Below are positions 1-7,449 of a stretch of DNA of 64,000 bases, one piece after another. The notes below the pieces were generated by a model. The model was not told the origin of the DNA, did no database searches, and was given only the letters and a program-made list of their open reading frames with translations. Positions within the stretch are counted from its first letter, which is position 1. Each line of letters opens with the position of its first letter. The stretch spans positions 186,001 to 250,000 of the forward strand of contig NZ_FQXG01000007.1 of the NCBI RefSeq assembly GCF_900129905.1, in the 5' to 3' direction. A program made the position numbers and the translations under genes. The DNA is from Ferrimonas marina. GTDB taxonomy: Bacteria > Pseudomonadota > Gammaproteobacteria > Enterobacterales > Shewanellaceae.

Positions 1-693
1 CCGGACCTGCTCAAGGTCAACCTGATTGAGGCAGCCGACCGGGTGATGCCGGGCCTGGAGCAGGACAGCCTGCAAAAGGCGGTGGACACCCAGTTGCGCG
101 ACCTGGGCATCGAGATCCACACCGGCACCATGGTGACCGAGGTGACCGCCGAAGGGATGAAGACCAAGTGCGGCAAGTTCATCCAGGCCGATCTGATGAT
201 CTGGGCCGCCGGTGTGAAGGCCCCCGAGGTACTGAGCACCCTGGATCTGCAAACCAACAAGGCTAACCAGATCAAGGTGCACCAGAACTGTCAGTCCATC
301 GACGATCCGCGCATCTTCTCCTTCGGTGACTGCGCCGAGTGTCCGCAGCCGGACGGCTCCTTCACCCCGCCGCGGGGCCAGACCGCCCGCCAGATGGCAC
401 TGCTGATCGGTGACCACCTGATGAAGCTGCGCAAGGACGACAAGGCGGAGCTTAAGCCTTACGTCTACCACAACCTGGGCGGCTTCGTGAACATGTCCAA
501 GTTCCACACCGTGGGCAACATGTTCACCTTTATGAAGGGCGGTGTGAACGTCCACGGCTGGCCGGCCCGCTTCGTCTACACCACCCTGTACCGTCGCCAT
601 ATGCTGGCGATCCACGGTCCGGTGAAGGGCGTGTTCATGCTGGCGCTCAACGGCATGCAGCGCTGGATGCGCCCGGAGCTGAAGATCTGGTAA
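1..693 (+). CDS. ndh: NADH dehydrogenase, type II (3' part)
   Basis: Only the C-terminal 230 residues lie in the window; the reading frame is open from base 1. Type II NADH:quinone oxidoreductases are single-subunit flavoproteins on the inner membrane that feed electrons into the quinone pool without pumping protons. The visible part has the end of the NAD-binding Rossmann region (LIEAADRVMPGLE), a second dinucleotide-fold segment with DLMIWAAGVKAP, the FAD-contacting IFSFGDCAEC stretch, and a basic, aromatic C-terminal tail (RFVYTTLYRRHML) of the type that attaches Ndh to the membrane. The family is usually about 430 residues, so about 200 are missing upstream. A strong terminator follows. 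Confidence 0.93.
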   Translation, partial: PDLLKVNLIEAADRVMPGLEQDSLQKAVDTQLRDLGIEIHTGTMVTEVTAEGMKTKCGKFIQADLMIWAAGVKAPEVLSTLDLQTNKANQIKVHQNCQSIDDPRIFSFGDCAECPQPDGSFTPPRGQTARQMALLIGDHLMKLRKDDKAELKPYVYHNLGGFVNMSKFHTVGNMFTFMKGGVNVHGWPARFVYTTLYRRHMLAIHGPVKGVFMLALNGMQRWMRPELKIW

Positions 694-711
694 TCTCAGA
701 CTCCAGCAACG

Positions 712-740
712 AAAAAAGGAGGCCTATGGCCTCCTTTTTT
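712..740. terminator. Rho-independent terminator after ndh
   Basis: A perfect hairpin, GGAGGCC-TAT-GGCCTCC, is flanked by six A on the left and six T on the right, so it can act in both directions. It ends ndh transcription and could also stop readthrough from the leftward yqgE-ruvX genes. Confidence 0.9.
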
Positions 741-750
741 GATCCGCGCT

Positions 751-910
751 GCTAGGTGCTAGGTGCTAGGTGCTAGGTGCTAGGTGCTAGGTGCTAGGTG
801 CTAGGTGCTAGGTGCTAGGTGCTAGGTGCTAGGTGCTAGGTGCTAGGTGCTAGGTGCTAGGTGCTAGGTGCTAGGTGCTAGGTGCTAGGTGCTAGGTGCT
901 AGGTGCTAGG
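751..910. repeat. Tandem heptamer array GCTAGGT, about 22.9 copies
   Basis: The unit GCTAGGT is repeated without interruption or mismatch 22 times, followed by six bases of a 23rd copy. The array begins 10 bases after the ndh terminator. Every unit contains CTAG, a tetranucleotide that is generally under-represented in enterobacterial-type genomes. The unit length is not a multiple of the 11-base unit that follows at 999. Perfect identity of all copies points to recent slippage expansion; the copy number probably varies between strains and may be hard to assemble. Confidence 0.97.
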
Positions 911-998
911 CAGGCTAGCCTAAAGGCCAGTTCATCACGGTCAACGCTTTTCCTGGTCTTTCCTAGCTCCTAGAAGGGCTTTGCCCGCCCTAGTCCCT

Positions 999-1109
999 GC
1001 TCTTCCTAGGCTCTTCCCAGGCTCTTCCCAGGCTCTTCCCAGGCTCTTCCCAGGCTCTTCCCAGGCTCTTCCTAGGCTCTTCCTAGGCTCTTCCTAGGCT
1101 ATTCCCTAG
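999..1109. repeat. Tandem 11-base array GCTCTTCCYAG, about 10 copies
   Basis: Nine copies of an 11-base unit run from 999 to 1097, with a tenth degenerate copy to 1109. The units come in two versions: CTTCCTAG at both ends of the array and CTTCCCAG in the middle five. Both flanks carry the same TAGTCCCTGCTCT sequence (991 and 1107), so the array seems to have expanded inside a duplicated segment. It abuts the 3' end of ruvX. No terminator hairpin is visible here for ruvX. Confidence 0.95.
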
Positions 1110-1117
1110 TCCCTGCT

Positions 1118-1534
1118 CTACCCGTACATCGACTCGAAGTAGCTCTCGACGATCACCGCCGCGGACTGGGCGTCTACCGCCCCCTTGCTCAGTGCCCGGT
1201 AGCCACCCTGCTCAAACAGTCGGGCCTTGGCATCGGTGGTGGTCAGGCGCTCATCCTGGGTCAGGGTCTCGATGCCATAGCGACCAAACAGCCGATTAGC
1301 GAACTTGCGCGCCGCCCGGGTGACGTGCTGCTCAGTACCATCCATGTTCAGCGGCAGGCCCACTACCAGCTTGTCCGGTTGCCACTCACGGATCAGCTTC
1401 TCTACCTGATCCCAGTTGGGGATCCCATCCTGAGCCTTGATCCCCACCAGGGGCTTGGCGGTACCGGTGATGCTGTTGCCCACCGCGACACCGATGCTCT
1501 TGGTGCCAAAATCGAATCCCATGATCGTGCTCAT
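1118..1534 (-). CDS. ruvX: Putative pre-16S rRNA nuclease / Holliday junction resolvase-like RuvX (YqgF)
   Basis: A 138-residue RNase H-fold protein of the YqgF family, needed for 16S rRNA 5' end maturation in Escherichia coli. The N-terminal [14 protein letters not shown] carries the first catalytic aspartate, [11 protein letters not shown] is the conserved central strand and loop, and DERLTT and [12 protein letters not shown] hold the later acidic residues. The ATG at 1534 was chosen because it overlaps the yqgE stop as ATGA and gives the usual family N-terminus; the frame stays open upstream but only inside yqgE. It is co-transcribed with yqgE, as in many gammaproteobacteria. The 3' end abuts the 11-base repeats. 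Confidence 0.93.
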   Translation of the reverse strand: MSTIMGFDFGTKSIGVAVGNSITGTAKPLVGIKAQDGIPNWDQVEKLIREWQPDKLVVGLPLNMDGTEQHVTRAARKFANRLFGRYGIETLTQDERLTTTDAKARLFEQGGYRALSKGAVDAQSAAVIVESYFESMYG

Positions 1535-2094
1535 GAATGCCCCACATCGCTGGAGAGTTGCCAGACGTCGATGCCAAGCCGCCGAGTGGCCTCTTGCCAA
1601 CGCTGATCCAGCGGAATATCAAACATCAGGTCCAGCTCTGCTGGAATGGTCAGCCAGGCGTTGTCCGCCAGCTCCTGCTCTAGTTGCCCGGCGCTCCAGC
1701 CAGCATAGCCCAGGGCCACCAGAGACTGATTGGGCTGGCGCTCGCCACCGAAGGTGCCCAGCACATCCCGGCTGGTGGTGATCATCAGGTCGTCCGGCAA
1801 GGGGTGGCTCTGATCCAGCCCCTCTATCGCGGTGTGCAGCACAAAGCCGCGCTCCGGGTTAACCGGCCCCCCCATCAACACCAGGTTTTCCAGCCCTTGC
1901 GGCAGCTCAAAGTCCTTGCCCTTGACCGACATCTTGCGCAGCAGGGCGTCCAGGGTAATGTCCACCGGCTGATTGATGATTAAGCCCATGGCACCCTCAT
2001 CGTTATGCTCACACAAATAGGTCACGGTGCGGGCAAAGAAGGGGTCCTGCAGCGACGGCATGGCGATCAGCAGATGGTGCTCCAGGCTGTTCAT
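1531..2094 (-). CDS. yqgE: UPF0301/AlgH family protein YqgE
   Basis: A 187-residue protein of the UPF0301 (AlgH) family, which almost always sits directly upstream of ruvX. Its biochemical role is not settled; AlgH was named from alginate regulation in Pseudomonas. Family marks are the N-terminal [35 protein letters not shown] and [13 protein letters not shown]. The ATG at 2094 follows GGAGG by six bases; a TTG two codons upstream is the alternative. The stop overlaps the ruvX start by four bases, so the two are translationally coupled. Confidence 0.93.
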   Translation of the reverse strand: MNSLEHHLLIAMPSLQDPFFARTVTYLCEHNDEGAMGLIINQPVDITLDALLRKMSVKGKDFELPQGLENLVLMGGPVNPERGFVLHTAIEGLDQSHPLPDDLMITTSRDVLGTFGGERQPNQSLVALGYAGWSAGQLEQELADNAWLTIPAELDLMFDIPLDQRWQEATRRLGIDVWQLSSDVGHS

Positions 2095-2121
2095 GGTCAA
2101 CCTCCTTGGGCGATGATGGTC

Positions 2122-2451
2122 TTAGCCACCCGCCAGCTTCACTTTCAGGCCCTTGCTCTCCAACAGGCCTTTGAGCTGTTCACGATTATCGCCCTGGATC
2201 TCGATATCGAAACCCTTTACGGCGCCGCCACAACCCATCTTCTTCTTCAGTTCTGCCGCCATGGTTTTCAGCGCCTTGGCATCCAGACCCAGGCCGGTCA
2301 CCACCATGGCGCCTTTGCCCTTGCGTCCCTTGCGCTCCATCTTGATGCGCACGATGCCGTCCCCTTGAGGCACCTCGACCGGGGCCTTCTCGCTGTTGAT
2401 ACGGCCGCCATCGGTGCTGTAAACCAGTTCGGAATCAAATTTAGAAATCAT
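2122..2451 (-). CDS. yciH: SUI1/eIF-1 family translation factor YciH
   Basis: A 109-residue member of the SUI1 (eIF1) family, which in bacteria has been linked to fidelity of translation initiation and to stress responses. The core is visible as RIKMERKGRKGKGAMVVTGL, followed by KKMGCGGAVKGFDIEIQGD and a C-terminal VKLAGG. The start ATG at 2451 has AAGGTGG upstream. It lies 27 bases upstream of yqgE on the same strand and may share its transcript. Length matches the family. Confidence 0.9.
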   Translation of the reverse strand: MISKFDSELVYSTDGGRINSEKAPVEVPQGDGIVRIKMERKGRKGKGAMVVTGLGLDAKALKTMAAELKKKMGCGGAVKGFDIEIQGDNREQLKGLLESKGLKVKLAGG

Positions 2452-2681
2452 TCTTGGCCACCTTTACGTACAGAGGGGGAGGGATTGTACCAGATGCTCG
2501 AGTCCGGCTTGCAGTCAGGCCCGGGTAAATGGGCAAAAAGCGACTGGATTCAGTAAGCTAAACAATGCTGTACTGCACCTGATGCAAACCGAAAAAAGAT
2601 GCAGGTTGCTGAATCTGGCTCTTTTCTCACCGTGTCGACGCTGGCACGATAAGAGTAATGGTGACCAATCCCCACCAGTAT

Positions 2682-2709
2682 AGGGCTGGAACACTAGAGG
2701 GCTGGAACA
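2682..2709. repeat. Short direct repeat in the yciH-DUF4136 intergenic region
   Basis: AGGGCTGGAACA occurs twice, at 2682 and 2698, separated by CTAG; together this is 1.75 copies of a 16-base unit. The 317-base gap between yciH and the lipoprotein gene (2452-2768) must hold two divergent promoters. Apart from this repeat I see no hairpin or gene in it. Confidence 0.7.
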
Positions 2710-2768
2710 ATTTTTCGCCCGGGAAGGTCTTATGATTAACAACCTGACGCAGGTATAAGGTAAGTCCC

Positions 2769-3323
2769 ATGAAGAAGCTTTTCGCAATGGCCGCGGCACT
2801 GATGCTGGCTGGATGCAGCACTATCCAGACCGATTCCGATTACGATACCTCCACCCAGTTCAGCAACCTCAAAACCTGGGCATGGGTTGAGAAGAGCGAG
2901 GTCACCGGCGACGACCAGTACCACATGGATGGACTGATGGACCAGCGGGTACGCAACGCCATCACCAACACGCTGCAGAGCAAGGGACTGAGCCAGGTCG
3001 ATGCTGCAGACGCCGATATCCTGGTTAACTACCTGACCAAGATTGAGAAGAAGGTTAATGTCGACACCTTCTACTCGAGCTTTGGCTATCACCCCTATTA
3101 CTACGGTCGCTACCCCTTCCACGCTGGCGTGCGGGCTGACACCCGGGTGCGTGAGTACCAGGAGGGCACCCTGCTGATCGACCTAGTGGACAACGAGAAT
3201 CGCACCCTGATCTGGCGCGGCAGTGGCACCGATACCCTGAAGCAGAACCAGACCCCGGCCCAGCGGACCGAGCAGGTCAACGAGGTGGTCTCCGCCATCA
3301 TGGAGCAGTTCCCGCCGCAGTGA
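2769..3323 (+). CDS. DUF4136 domain lipoprotein
   Basis: A 184-residue predicted lipoprotein. The N-terminus MKKLFAMAAALMLAGC is a lipoprotein signal with the lipobox LAGC, followed by STIQTDSDYD, which suggests outer membrane sorting. The rest fits DUF4136, with FSNLKTWAWVEK near the start of the mature part, a central ILVNYLTKIEKKV strand, a Tyr-rich FGYHPYYYGRYPF segment, and GTLLIDLVDNENRTLIWRGSG. Function is unknown; related proteins sit in the outer membrane or periplasm. It is a single gene with its own terminator, convergent with the thioesterase gene. Confidence 0.85.
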   Translation: MKKLFAMAAALMLAGCSTIQTDSDYDTSTQFSNLKTWAWVEKSEVTGDDQYHMDGLMDQRVRNAITNTLQSKGLSQVDAADADILVNYLTKIEKKVNVDTFYSSFGYHPYYYGRYPFHAGVRADTRVREYQEGTLLIDLVDNENRTLIWRGSGTDTLKQNQTPAQRTEQVNEVVSAIMEQFPPQ

Positions 3324-3350
3324 TTGGCGACGGACAGCAGCAACAAAAAA

Positions 3351-3376
3351 TGCCCGGCAATGCCGGGCGTTTTTTT
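3351..3376. terminator. Bidirectional terminator
   Basis: Hairpin GCCCGGCA-A-TGCCGGGC with an A run on the left and seven T on the right. It ends the DUF4136 gene. The stop codon of the leftward thioesterase gene lies inside the T run, so both convergent genes appear to use this element. Confidence 0.9.
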
Positions 3377-3782
3377 ATGCCTCTAGCGGCGGCAGTGGCC
3401 GGGGACGGCCGTTGTCGTCGATCGCTACGTAGTTGAACAGCGCCTCGGTGACGCAGTAATGATCGTCCGAGCCGTCGGTGATGGGTCGTACCCACACCTC
3501 CAGTGCGATCTGCATCGAGGTACGGCCACGACGGCTGAGCTGGCCGTAGACGCAGACCGCGTCCCCAACCGCCACCGGGCGATGGAAGGTCATCCCCTCG
3601 ACAGACACGGTGCAGGTTCGGCCGCGGCTGACCTGCTTGGCCAGCAGACCGCCGGCGATGTCCATCTGCGACATGATCCAGCCACCGAAGATATCACCGT
3701 TGGCGTTGGTGTCCGCCGGCATGGCCAGGGTGCGCAGCAGCAGCTCACCTTCCGGCTCTGGATGGTGCTGTTCTCGGCTCAT
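3375..3782 (-). CDS. Acyl-CoA thioesterase, YciA-like hotdog protein
   Basis: A 135-residue single hotdog-fold protein that hydrolyses acyl-CoA thioesters. The signature is LAMPADTNANGDIFGGWIMS, where NANGDIFGGW holds the catalytic Asp and the helix start, followed by VSVEGMTFHRPVAVGD and a C-terminal CVTEALFNYVAID. This pattern matches YciA/acyl-CoA hydrolase proteins of 130-150 residues. Its start overlaps the end of the threonine aldolase gene by four bases (ATGA), so the two are co-translated. The functional link between the two is not evident. Confidence 0.85.
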   Translation of the reverse strand: MSREQHHPEPEGELLLRTLAMPADTNANGDIFGGWIMSQMDIAGGLLAKQVSRGRTCTVSVEGMTFHRPVAVGDAVCVYGQLSRRGRTSMQIALEVWVRPITDGSDDHYCVTEALFNYVAIDDNGRPRPLPPLEA

Positions 3783-4795
3783 GCCTGTCCCCCCTCGAAA
3801 CGGGACAGGCTCTGCAGCAGCGCCTCCACTCCGGCTGCCGGGATGTCCTTATGCAGCACCAGGCGGCTTATCGCATCGGCGTTCAGCGTGGCCTTGATAC
3901 CATCGTCAGCCAGATGAGCCTGCAACCGGGCCAGATCAGGGTAACGGAACTGGGCAAACACCATGTTGGTGTGGCGGCTGTCTACCTCAACCCCACGCAG
4001 GGCACTGAGCCCCTCGGCCAGACGCTGGGCGTTGTCGTGGTCCTCAGCCAGGCGCTCTACCTGCTCGGTCAGGGCCAGCTGACCCGCGGCAGCGAGGATA
4101 CCGGCCTGGCGCATGCCACCGCCAAGTACCTTGCGCCAGCGACGGGCGCGCTGGATCAGTGCCTCATCCCCCACCAGCAAGGAACCCACCGGGGCCGCCA
4201 GCCCTTTGGACAGGCAGATGGTGAAAGAATCAAAGTACTGGGCGATGTCCGCCAGGGTCACCCCCTGGTCCACCACCGCATTGAATACCCGGGCACCGTC
4301 CAGGTGCAGCTTCAGCCCCTGCTCAAAGGCAAACTGTTGAGCCTGGGCCAGGTAGGGCATTGGCAACACCTTGCCACCAATGGTGTTCTCCAGGCTAATA
4401 AGCCGGGTGCGGGCAAAGTGGATATCGTCCGCCTTGATAGCGCCCTTGAGCTTGCCCAGATCCAGGCTGCCATCCGCCTCGTTGTCGATGGGCTGAGGCT
4501 GGATCGATCCCAGTACCGCGGCACCGCCCCCTTCATACTTGTAGTTATGGGCCTGCTGACCACAGAGATACTCATCCCCCCGCTGGCAATGGGCCATCAG
4601 CGCCAGCAGGTTGGCCTGGGTGCCGGAGGAGGTGAACAGCGCCGCCTCAAAGCCAGCCATCTCGGCCGCCTGGGCCTCAAGCGCATTGACGGTGGGGTCA
4701 TCACCGTAGACGTCATCGCCGACCTCAGCCTGGGCCATGGCACGGCGCATCGCCTCGGTGGGTTGGGTCACGGTATCGGAGCGGAAATCAAACAT
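3779..4795 (-). CDS. ltaE: Low-specificity L-threonine aldolase
   Basis: A 338-residue PLP enzyme of fold type I that splits L-threonine or L-allo-threonine into glycine and acetaldehyde. The N-terminal [20 protein letters not shown] is typical, as are [40 protein letters not shown] (with the PLP-contacting Asp), and [13 protein letters not shown] with the Schiff-base lysine. Length fits the family. The start at 4795 has no clear Shine-Dalgarno sequence but gives the conserved N-terminus. The thioesterase gene follows with a four-base overlap. Confidence 0.93.
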   Translation of the reverse strand: MFDFRSDTVTQPTEAMRRAMAQAEVGDDVYGDDPTVNALEAQAAEMAGFEAALFTSSGTQANLLALMAHCQRGDEYLCGQQAHNYKYEGGGAAVLGSIQPQPIDNEADGSLDLGKLKGAIKADDIHFARTRLISLENTIGGKVLPMPYLAQAQQFAFEQGLKLHLDGARVFNAVVDQGVTLADIAQYFDSFTICLSKGLAAPVGSLLVGDEALIQRARRWRKVLGGGMRQAGILAAAGQLALTEQVERLAEDHDNAQRLAEGLSALRGVEVDSRHTNMVFAQFRYPDLARLQAHLADDGIKATLNADAISRLVLHKDIPAAGVEALLQSLSRFEGGQA

Positions 4796-5033
4796 CGATT
4801 AGACAGGTTCGTTGAATGGCAAAAGTGGCTTTAGGGTATCAGAACTGACCTGACAGGGTATTAATACAATTTTGAACAAATCTGATTCATGCGAAGTGGG
4901 ATTTTCGCCGTTTTACCTCGGCCTTTCTGCCATGGATAATGCATCGCAACAAACAAAGTCATGCAACAGCCGGGTTATTGGGGTTCGAGTTAGCACCGCC
5001 CTGGATCTCCGGCCGCCGAAAAGGAGTCTCGCC

Positions 5034-5126
5034 ATGTTGAGCCTGATGGTTACCCTCTCTCCGCTGGCTGCGATTGCGCTGCAGCGCCGCTACCCGGCCA
5101 AGCCCAAGATCAACGCCTGGCTGTAA
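5034..5126 (+). CDS. Possible 30-residue small protein
   Basis: ATG at 5034 is preceded by AAGGAG with a seven-base gap, opens a 30-codon frame, and a strong terminator begins five bases after the stop. The product starts with a short hydrophobic stretch (MLSLMVTLSPLAAIAL) and ends with a basic tail (QRRYPAKPKINAWL). The frame is open upstream to 4872 but that part looks noncoding. Good ribosome site plus terminator argue for a real small gene; I recognise no family. It could instead be a leader or an mRNA-like RNA. Confidence 0.5.
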   Translation: MLSLMVTLSPLAAIALQRRYPAKPKINAWL

Positions 5127-5130
5127 CGCC

Positions 5131-5157
5131 AAAAGCCCACCATAAGGTGGGCTTTTT
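5131..5157. terminator. Bidirectional terminator
   Basis: AAAAGCCCACC-ATAA-GGTGGGCTTTTT: 11 paired bases including the A/T tails. It serves the small gene at 5034 and the leftward mscS gene, whose stop lies 19 bases to the right. Confidence 0.9.
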
Positions 5158-5175
5158 GTTGTTTGCCGTTGCGGA

Positions 5176-6000
5176 CTAGGCCTTGGGGATCTGCTGCACG
5201 TGCAGATCCATCTGCGGATAGGGAATGCCGATACCGGCATCATCCAGTGCCTCTTTGATCGCCTGGTTCAGGGCGAACTGGGTCGGCCAGTAGTCATCGG
5301 TAGCCACCCAGGGGCGTACCACGAAGTTGACCGAGGAGTCGGCCAGCTCTGCCACTTCCACGGTGGGGGCAGGCTCCGCCAGCACCCGGCTCTCGGCGCT
5401 AATCACCCGCTCGATCACCTCGCGGGTCTGCTTCAAGTCCGCATCGTAGGAGACCCCGACCACCATGTCGATGCGGCGGGTGTCCATGGCGCTGTAGTTG
5501 ATGATCACCCCATCCATCACCGCCTTGTTAGGGGCGACGATGCGCTTGTTGTCCGGGGTAACAAAGGTGGTGGAGAAGATGGAGATCTCCTTTATCACCC
5601 CGGCGATCCCTGCCGCCTCAACGAAATCACCGGCCTTGAAGGGGCGAAAGGCCACCAGCAGCACACCGGAGGCGAAGTTGGACAGCGAGCCCTGCAGGGC
5701 CAGGCCGACCGCCAGGCCGGCGGCACCGAGTACCGCAACGATGGAGGCGGTCTGTACCCCCAGCTGGCCCAACACCGCCACCAGGGTGATCGCCATCACC
5801 AGGGCACTGACGATATTGCCGATAAAGCCCACCACGGTGGCATCCACATCCCGGGCGGACAGGTTCTTGCGCACCAGGGCGGAGAACCCTTTGGCAATCC
5901 AGCGACCGACGATAAAGATAAGAACAGCCACCACCAGCTTGGTGCCGTAGATCACGATCAGATCCGGCGCCTGCTCAATCCAGCCTGAGAACATCTCCAT
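5176..6000 (-). CDS. mscS: Small-conductance mechanosensitive channel
   Basis: A 274-residue MscS-family channel of the basic three-helix type, which opens under membrane tension to release solutes in osmotic downshock. Predicted membrane segments lie near residues 15-35, 60-82 and 88-115; the third is the pore helix, rich in Gly and Ala (VLGAAGLAVGLALQGSLSN). The beta domain follows with FRPFKAGDFVEAAGIAG and PNKAVMDGVIINYS. AAGGAGG precedes the ATG. It seems to be monocistronic, with a terminator behind it. Confidence 0.93.
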   Translation of the reverse strand: MEMFSGWIEQAPDLIVIYGTKLVVAVLIFIVGRWIAKGFSALVRKNLSARDVDATVVGFIGNIVSALVMAITLVAVLGQLGVQTASIVAVLGAAGLAVGLALQGSLSNFASGVLLVAFRPFKAGDFVEAAGIAGVIKEISIFSTTFVTPDNKRIVAPNKAVMDGVIINYSAMDTRRIDMVVGVSYDADLKQTREVIERVISAESRVLAEPAPTVEVAELADSSVNFVVRPWVATDDYWPTQFALNQAIKEALDDAGIGIPYPQMDLHVQQIPKA

Positions 6001-6076
6001 TACTTCCTCCTTGATAGTGGGTGCATCCCACCGGCTGTTATTTAAAGGGGTTAACGTATGGAAATGTAGCTGATTA

Positions 6077-6667
6077 TTAAAACAAATTCGCCTGGTATGG
6101 CTGATTTTTATCCATTGGAGAGATGGTTAAGTCCGGCAGGCTGGCCGCGGGCACATCAGGGGCCTGCAGCCACGCCTGTGCCTGCTGGGCAGGCAGAATA
6201 AGCGGCATGCGGTGGTGATAGTGGCTGACACTGCCCTCGGCGGCTGTGGTGAGCATCACCACCGCGCCCTGGGGTCGCTCGGAGCTGGGGGGCCAGGCGA
6301 TCCCGGCCACGTTCATCAGCGCCTGCGGCTCGAAGCGGTAACCCACCTTGCTCACACCCTCTTTGCGCCACTCAAACCAGGCGGACATCGGCAGCAAACA
6401 GCGAAAGCCGGCAAGGGCGGTACGAAACAGCGGCTTCTCCGCCACGGTCTCACTGCGGGCGTTGATCACCGGACGGGAGAGGAATTCGGTATCCAGTCCC
6501 CAGCGCAGGCCGCTGCATTGAATACGGCCCTGCTGCTGGTGGATAACAGCAATGGTGTCCGTGGGGTAGATCCTGGGGCTGCCGCTCAGTTTGAAGCTGC
6601 CCTGGTCGACCCCCACCTGGGTGCGGGTGTCGTAGTCGACAGGGTTTAACGCAAACTGGCCACACAT
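6077..6667 (-). CDS. SRAP domain protein, YedK/HMCES-like abasic-site DNA-protein crosslinker
   Basis: A 196-residue SRAP (SOS response-associated peptidase) protein. These proteins protect abasic sites in single-stranded DNA by forming a covalent link through Cys2. The catalytic set is visible: MCGQFA with Cys2, NARSE for the conserved Asn, SAWFEW with the catalytic Glu, and YHHRMPLIL with the His. Escherichia coli YedK is about 220 residues, so this is a slightly short member. It appears monocistronic; I see no LexA box upstream. Confidence 0.88.
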   Translation of the reverse strand: MCGQFALNPVDYDTRTQVGVDQGSFKLSGSPRIYPTDTIAVIHQQQGRIQCSGLRWGLDTEFLSRPVINARSETVAEKPLFRTALAGFRCLLPMSAWFEWRKEGVSKVGYRFEPQALMNVAGIAWPPSSERPQGAVVMLTTAAEGSVSHYHHRMPLILPAQQAQAWLQAPDVPAASLPDLTISPMDKNQPYQANLF

Positions 6668-6710
6668 GGGCTGCTCCAGGCTGGCGGCTGATCGGAATTA
6701 CGGGCTTAAG

Positions 6711-7313
6711 CTACTGGCCGAAGCGGGCGCCACCCTGGGCCAGGTAGGCGCGCTCCTCCTCGCTCTCCCGTCGCCCCAGTACCGCGTTGCGGTGGGGGAA
6801 GCGGCCAAAGCGCTCGATGATCTCAAGATGGGCCTTTTGGAAGCGTAGCGTACTGGCTACCTGCTCACGGGCCGGACCGCTGAGCCCCGCCATCATCCGC
6901 TCCAGCATCGCCACGCCGATCAACTGATCCTCCAACTGCTCGGAGTGCTGCAGCGGCATATAGAAGAACAGGCGCTGACTGAGCGCCAACTGCTTGTCCA
7001 GGCCCAGCTCGATACCCTGCTTGCACAGCGCCAGCGCCGTCGCATCGTAGGCAAAGGCCTCCGCCTTGCCGCGGAAGATGTTACGACTGAACTGATCCAG
7101 CAGGATGATCAGGGCCAGGCGCCCCTCGGCACTTTGCAGCCAGTGGCCCAGCTCACCCTCCACCGCCTGGCGATGCAGCTTGCCAAAGTGCAGACGGATG
7201 GCACTGTCGGTCAGCTCACTGGCGCCGAACCACAGCTTGTTCATGGGCTCCACCGGCAGACCTTCCGAGTCCAGACGGCCGAACCAAAAATCGATTACAT
7301 GGTTGATATCCAT
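6711..7313 (-). CDS. DUF924 family protein
   Basis: A 200-residue protein of DUF924, an all-helical tetratricopeptide-like family of unknown function. The marks are the N-terminal HVIDFWFG, a central LIILLDQFSRNIFRGKAEAF and FFYMPLQHSE. The ATG at 7313 (MDINHVIDF) was preferred over a GTG seven codons upstream because it gives the usual N-terminus. It lies 43 bases upstream of the SRAP gene on the same strand, so the two may share a transcript. Confidence 0.85.
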   Translation of the reverse strand: MDINHVIDFWFGRLDSEGLPVEPMNKLWFGASELTDSAIRLHFGKLHRQAVEGELGHWLQSAEGRLALIILLDQFSRNIFRGKAEAFAYDATALALCKQGIELGLDKQLALSQRLFFYMPLQHSEQLEDQLIGVAMLERMMAGLSGPAREQVASTLRFQKAHLEIIERFGRFPHRNAVLGRRESEEERAYLAQGGARFGQ

Positions 7314-7409
7314 CGACTTAACTCTTAATCGCACCCTGCCCTATCCTGCCTATGCCCGGCGCTAAAGGAAAGCCAAAGCGGCGAAATTGTGGCCTGTGGC
7401 AGAAACAAA

Positions 7410-7432
7410 CAAGCCCGCTCGTAGGCGGGCTT
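7410..7432 (-). terminator. Terminator after the RND efflux operon
   Basis: Hairpin with arms AAGCCCGC and GCGGGCTT. On the minus strand it is followed by TTTGTTTC, which suits the leftward efflux operon ending at 7450. Confidence 0.75.
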
Positions 7433-7449
7433 GTCATTACCGGCTGGCG

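Noticed and set aside
751-1109. CRISPR array
   Set aside because: The repeats are 7 and 11 bases long and have no spacers, so they are simple tandem repeats.
4872-5033. Upstream extension of the 30-residue small protein
   Set aside because: The added residues have no family-like features and no ribosome site; the internal ATG at 5034 has AAGGAG.
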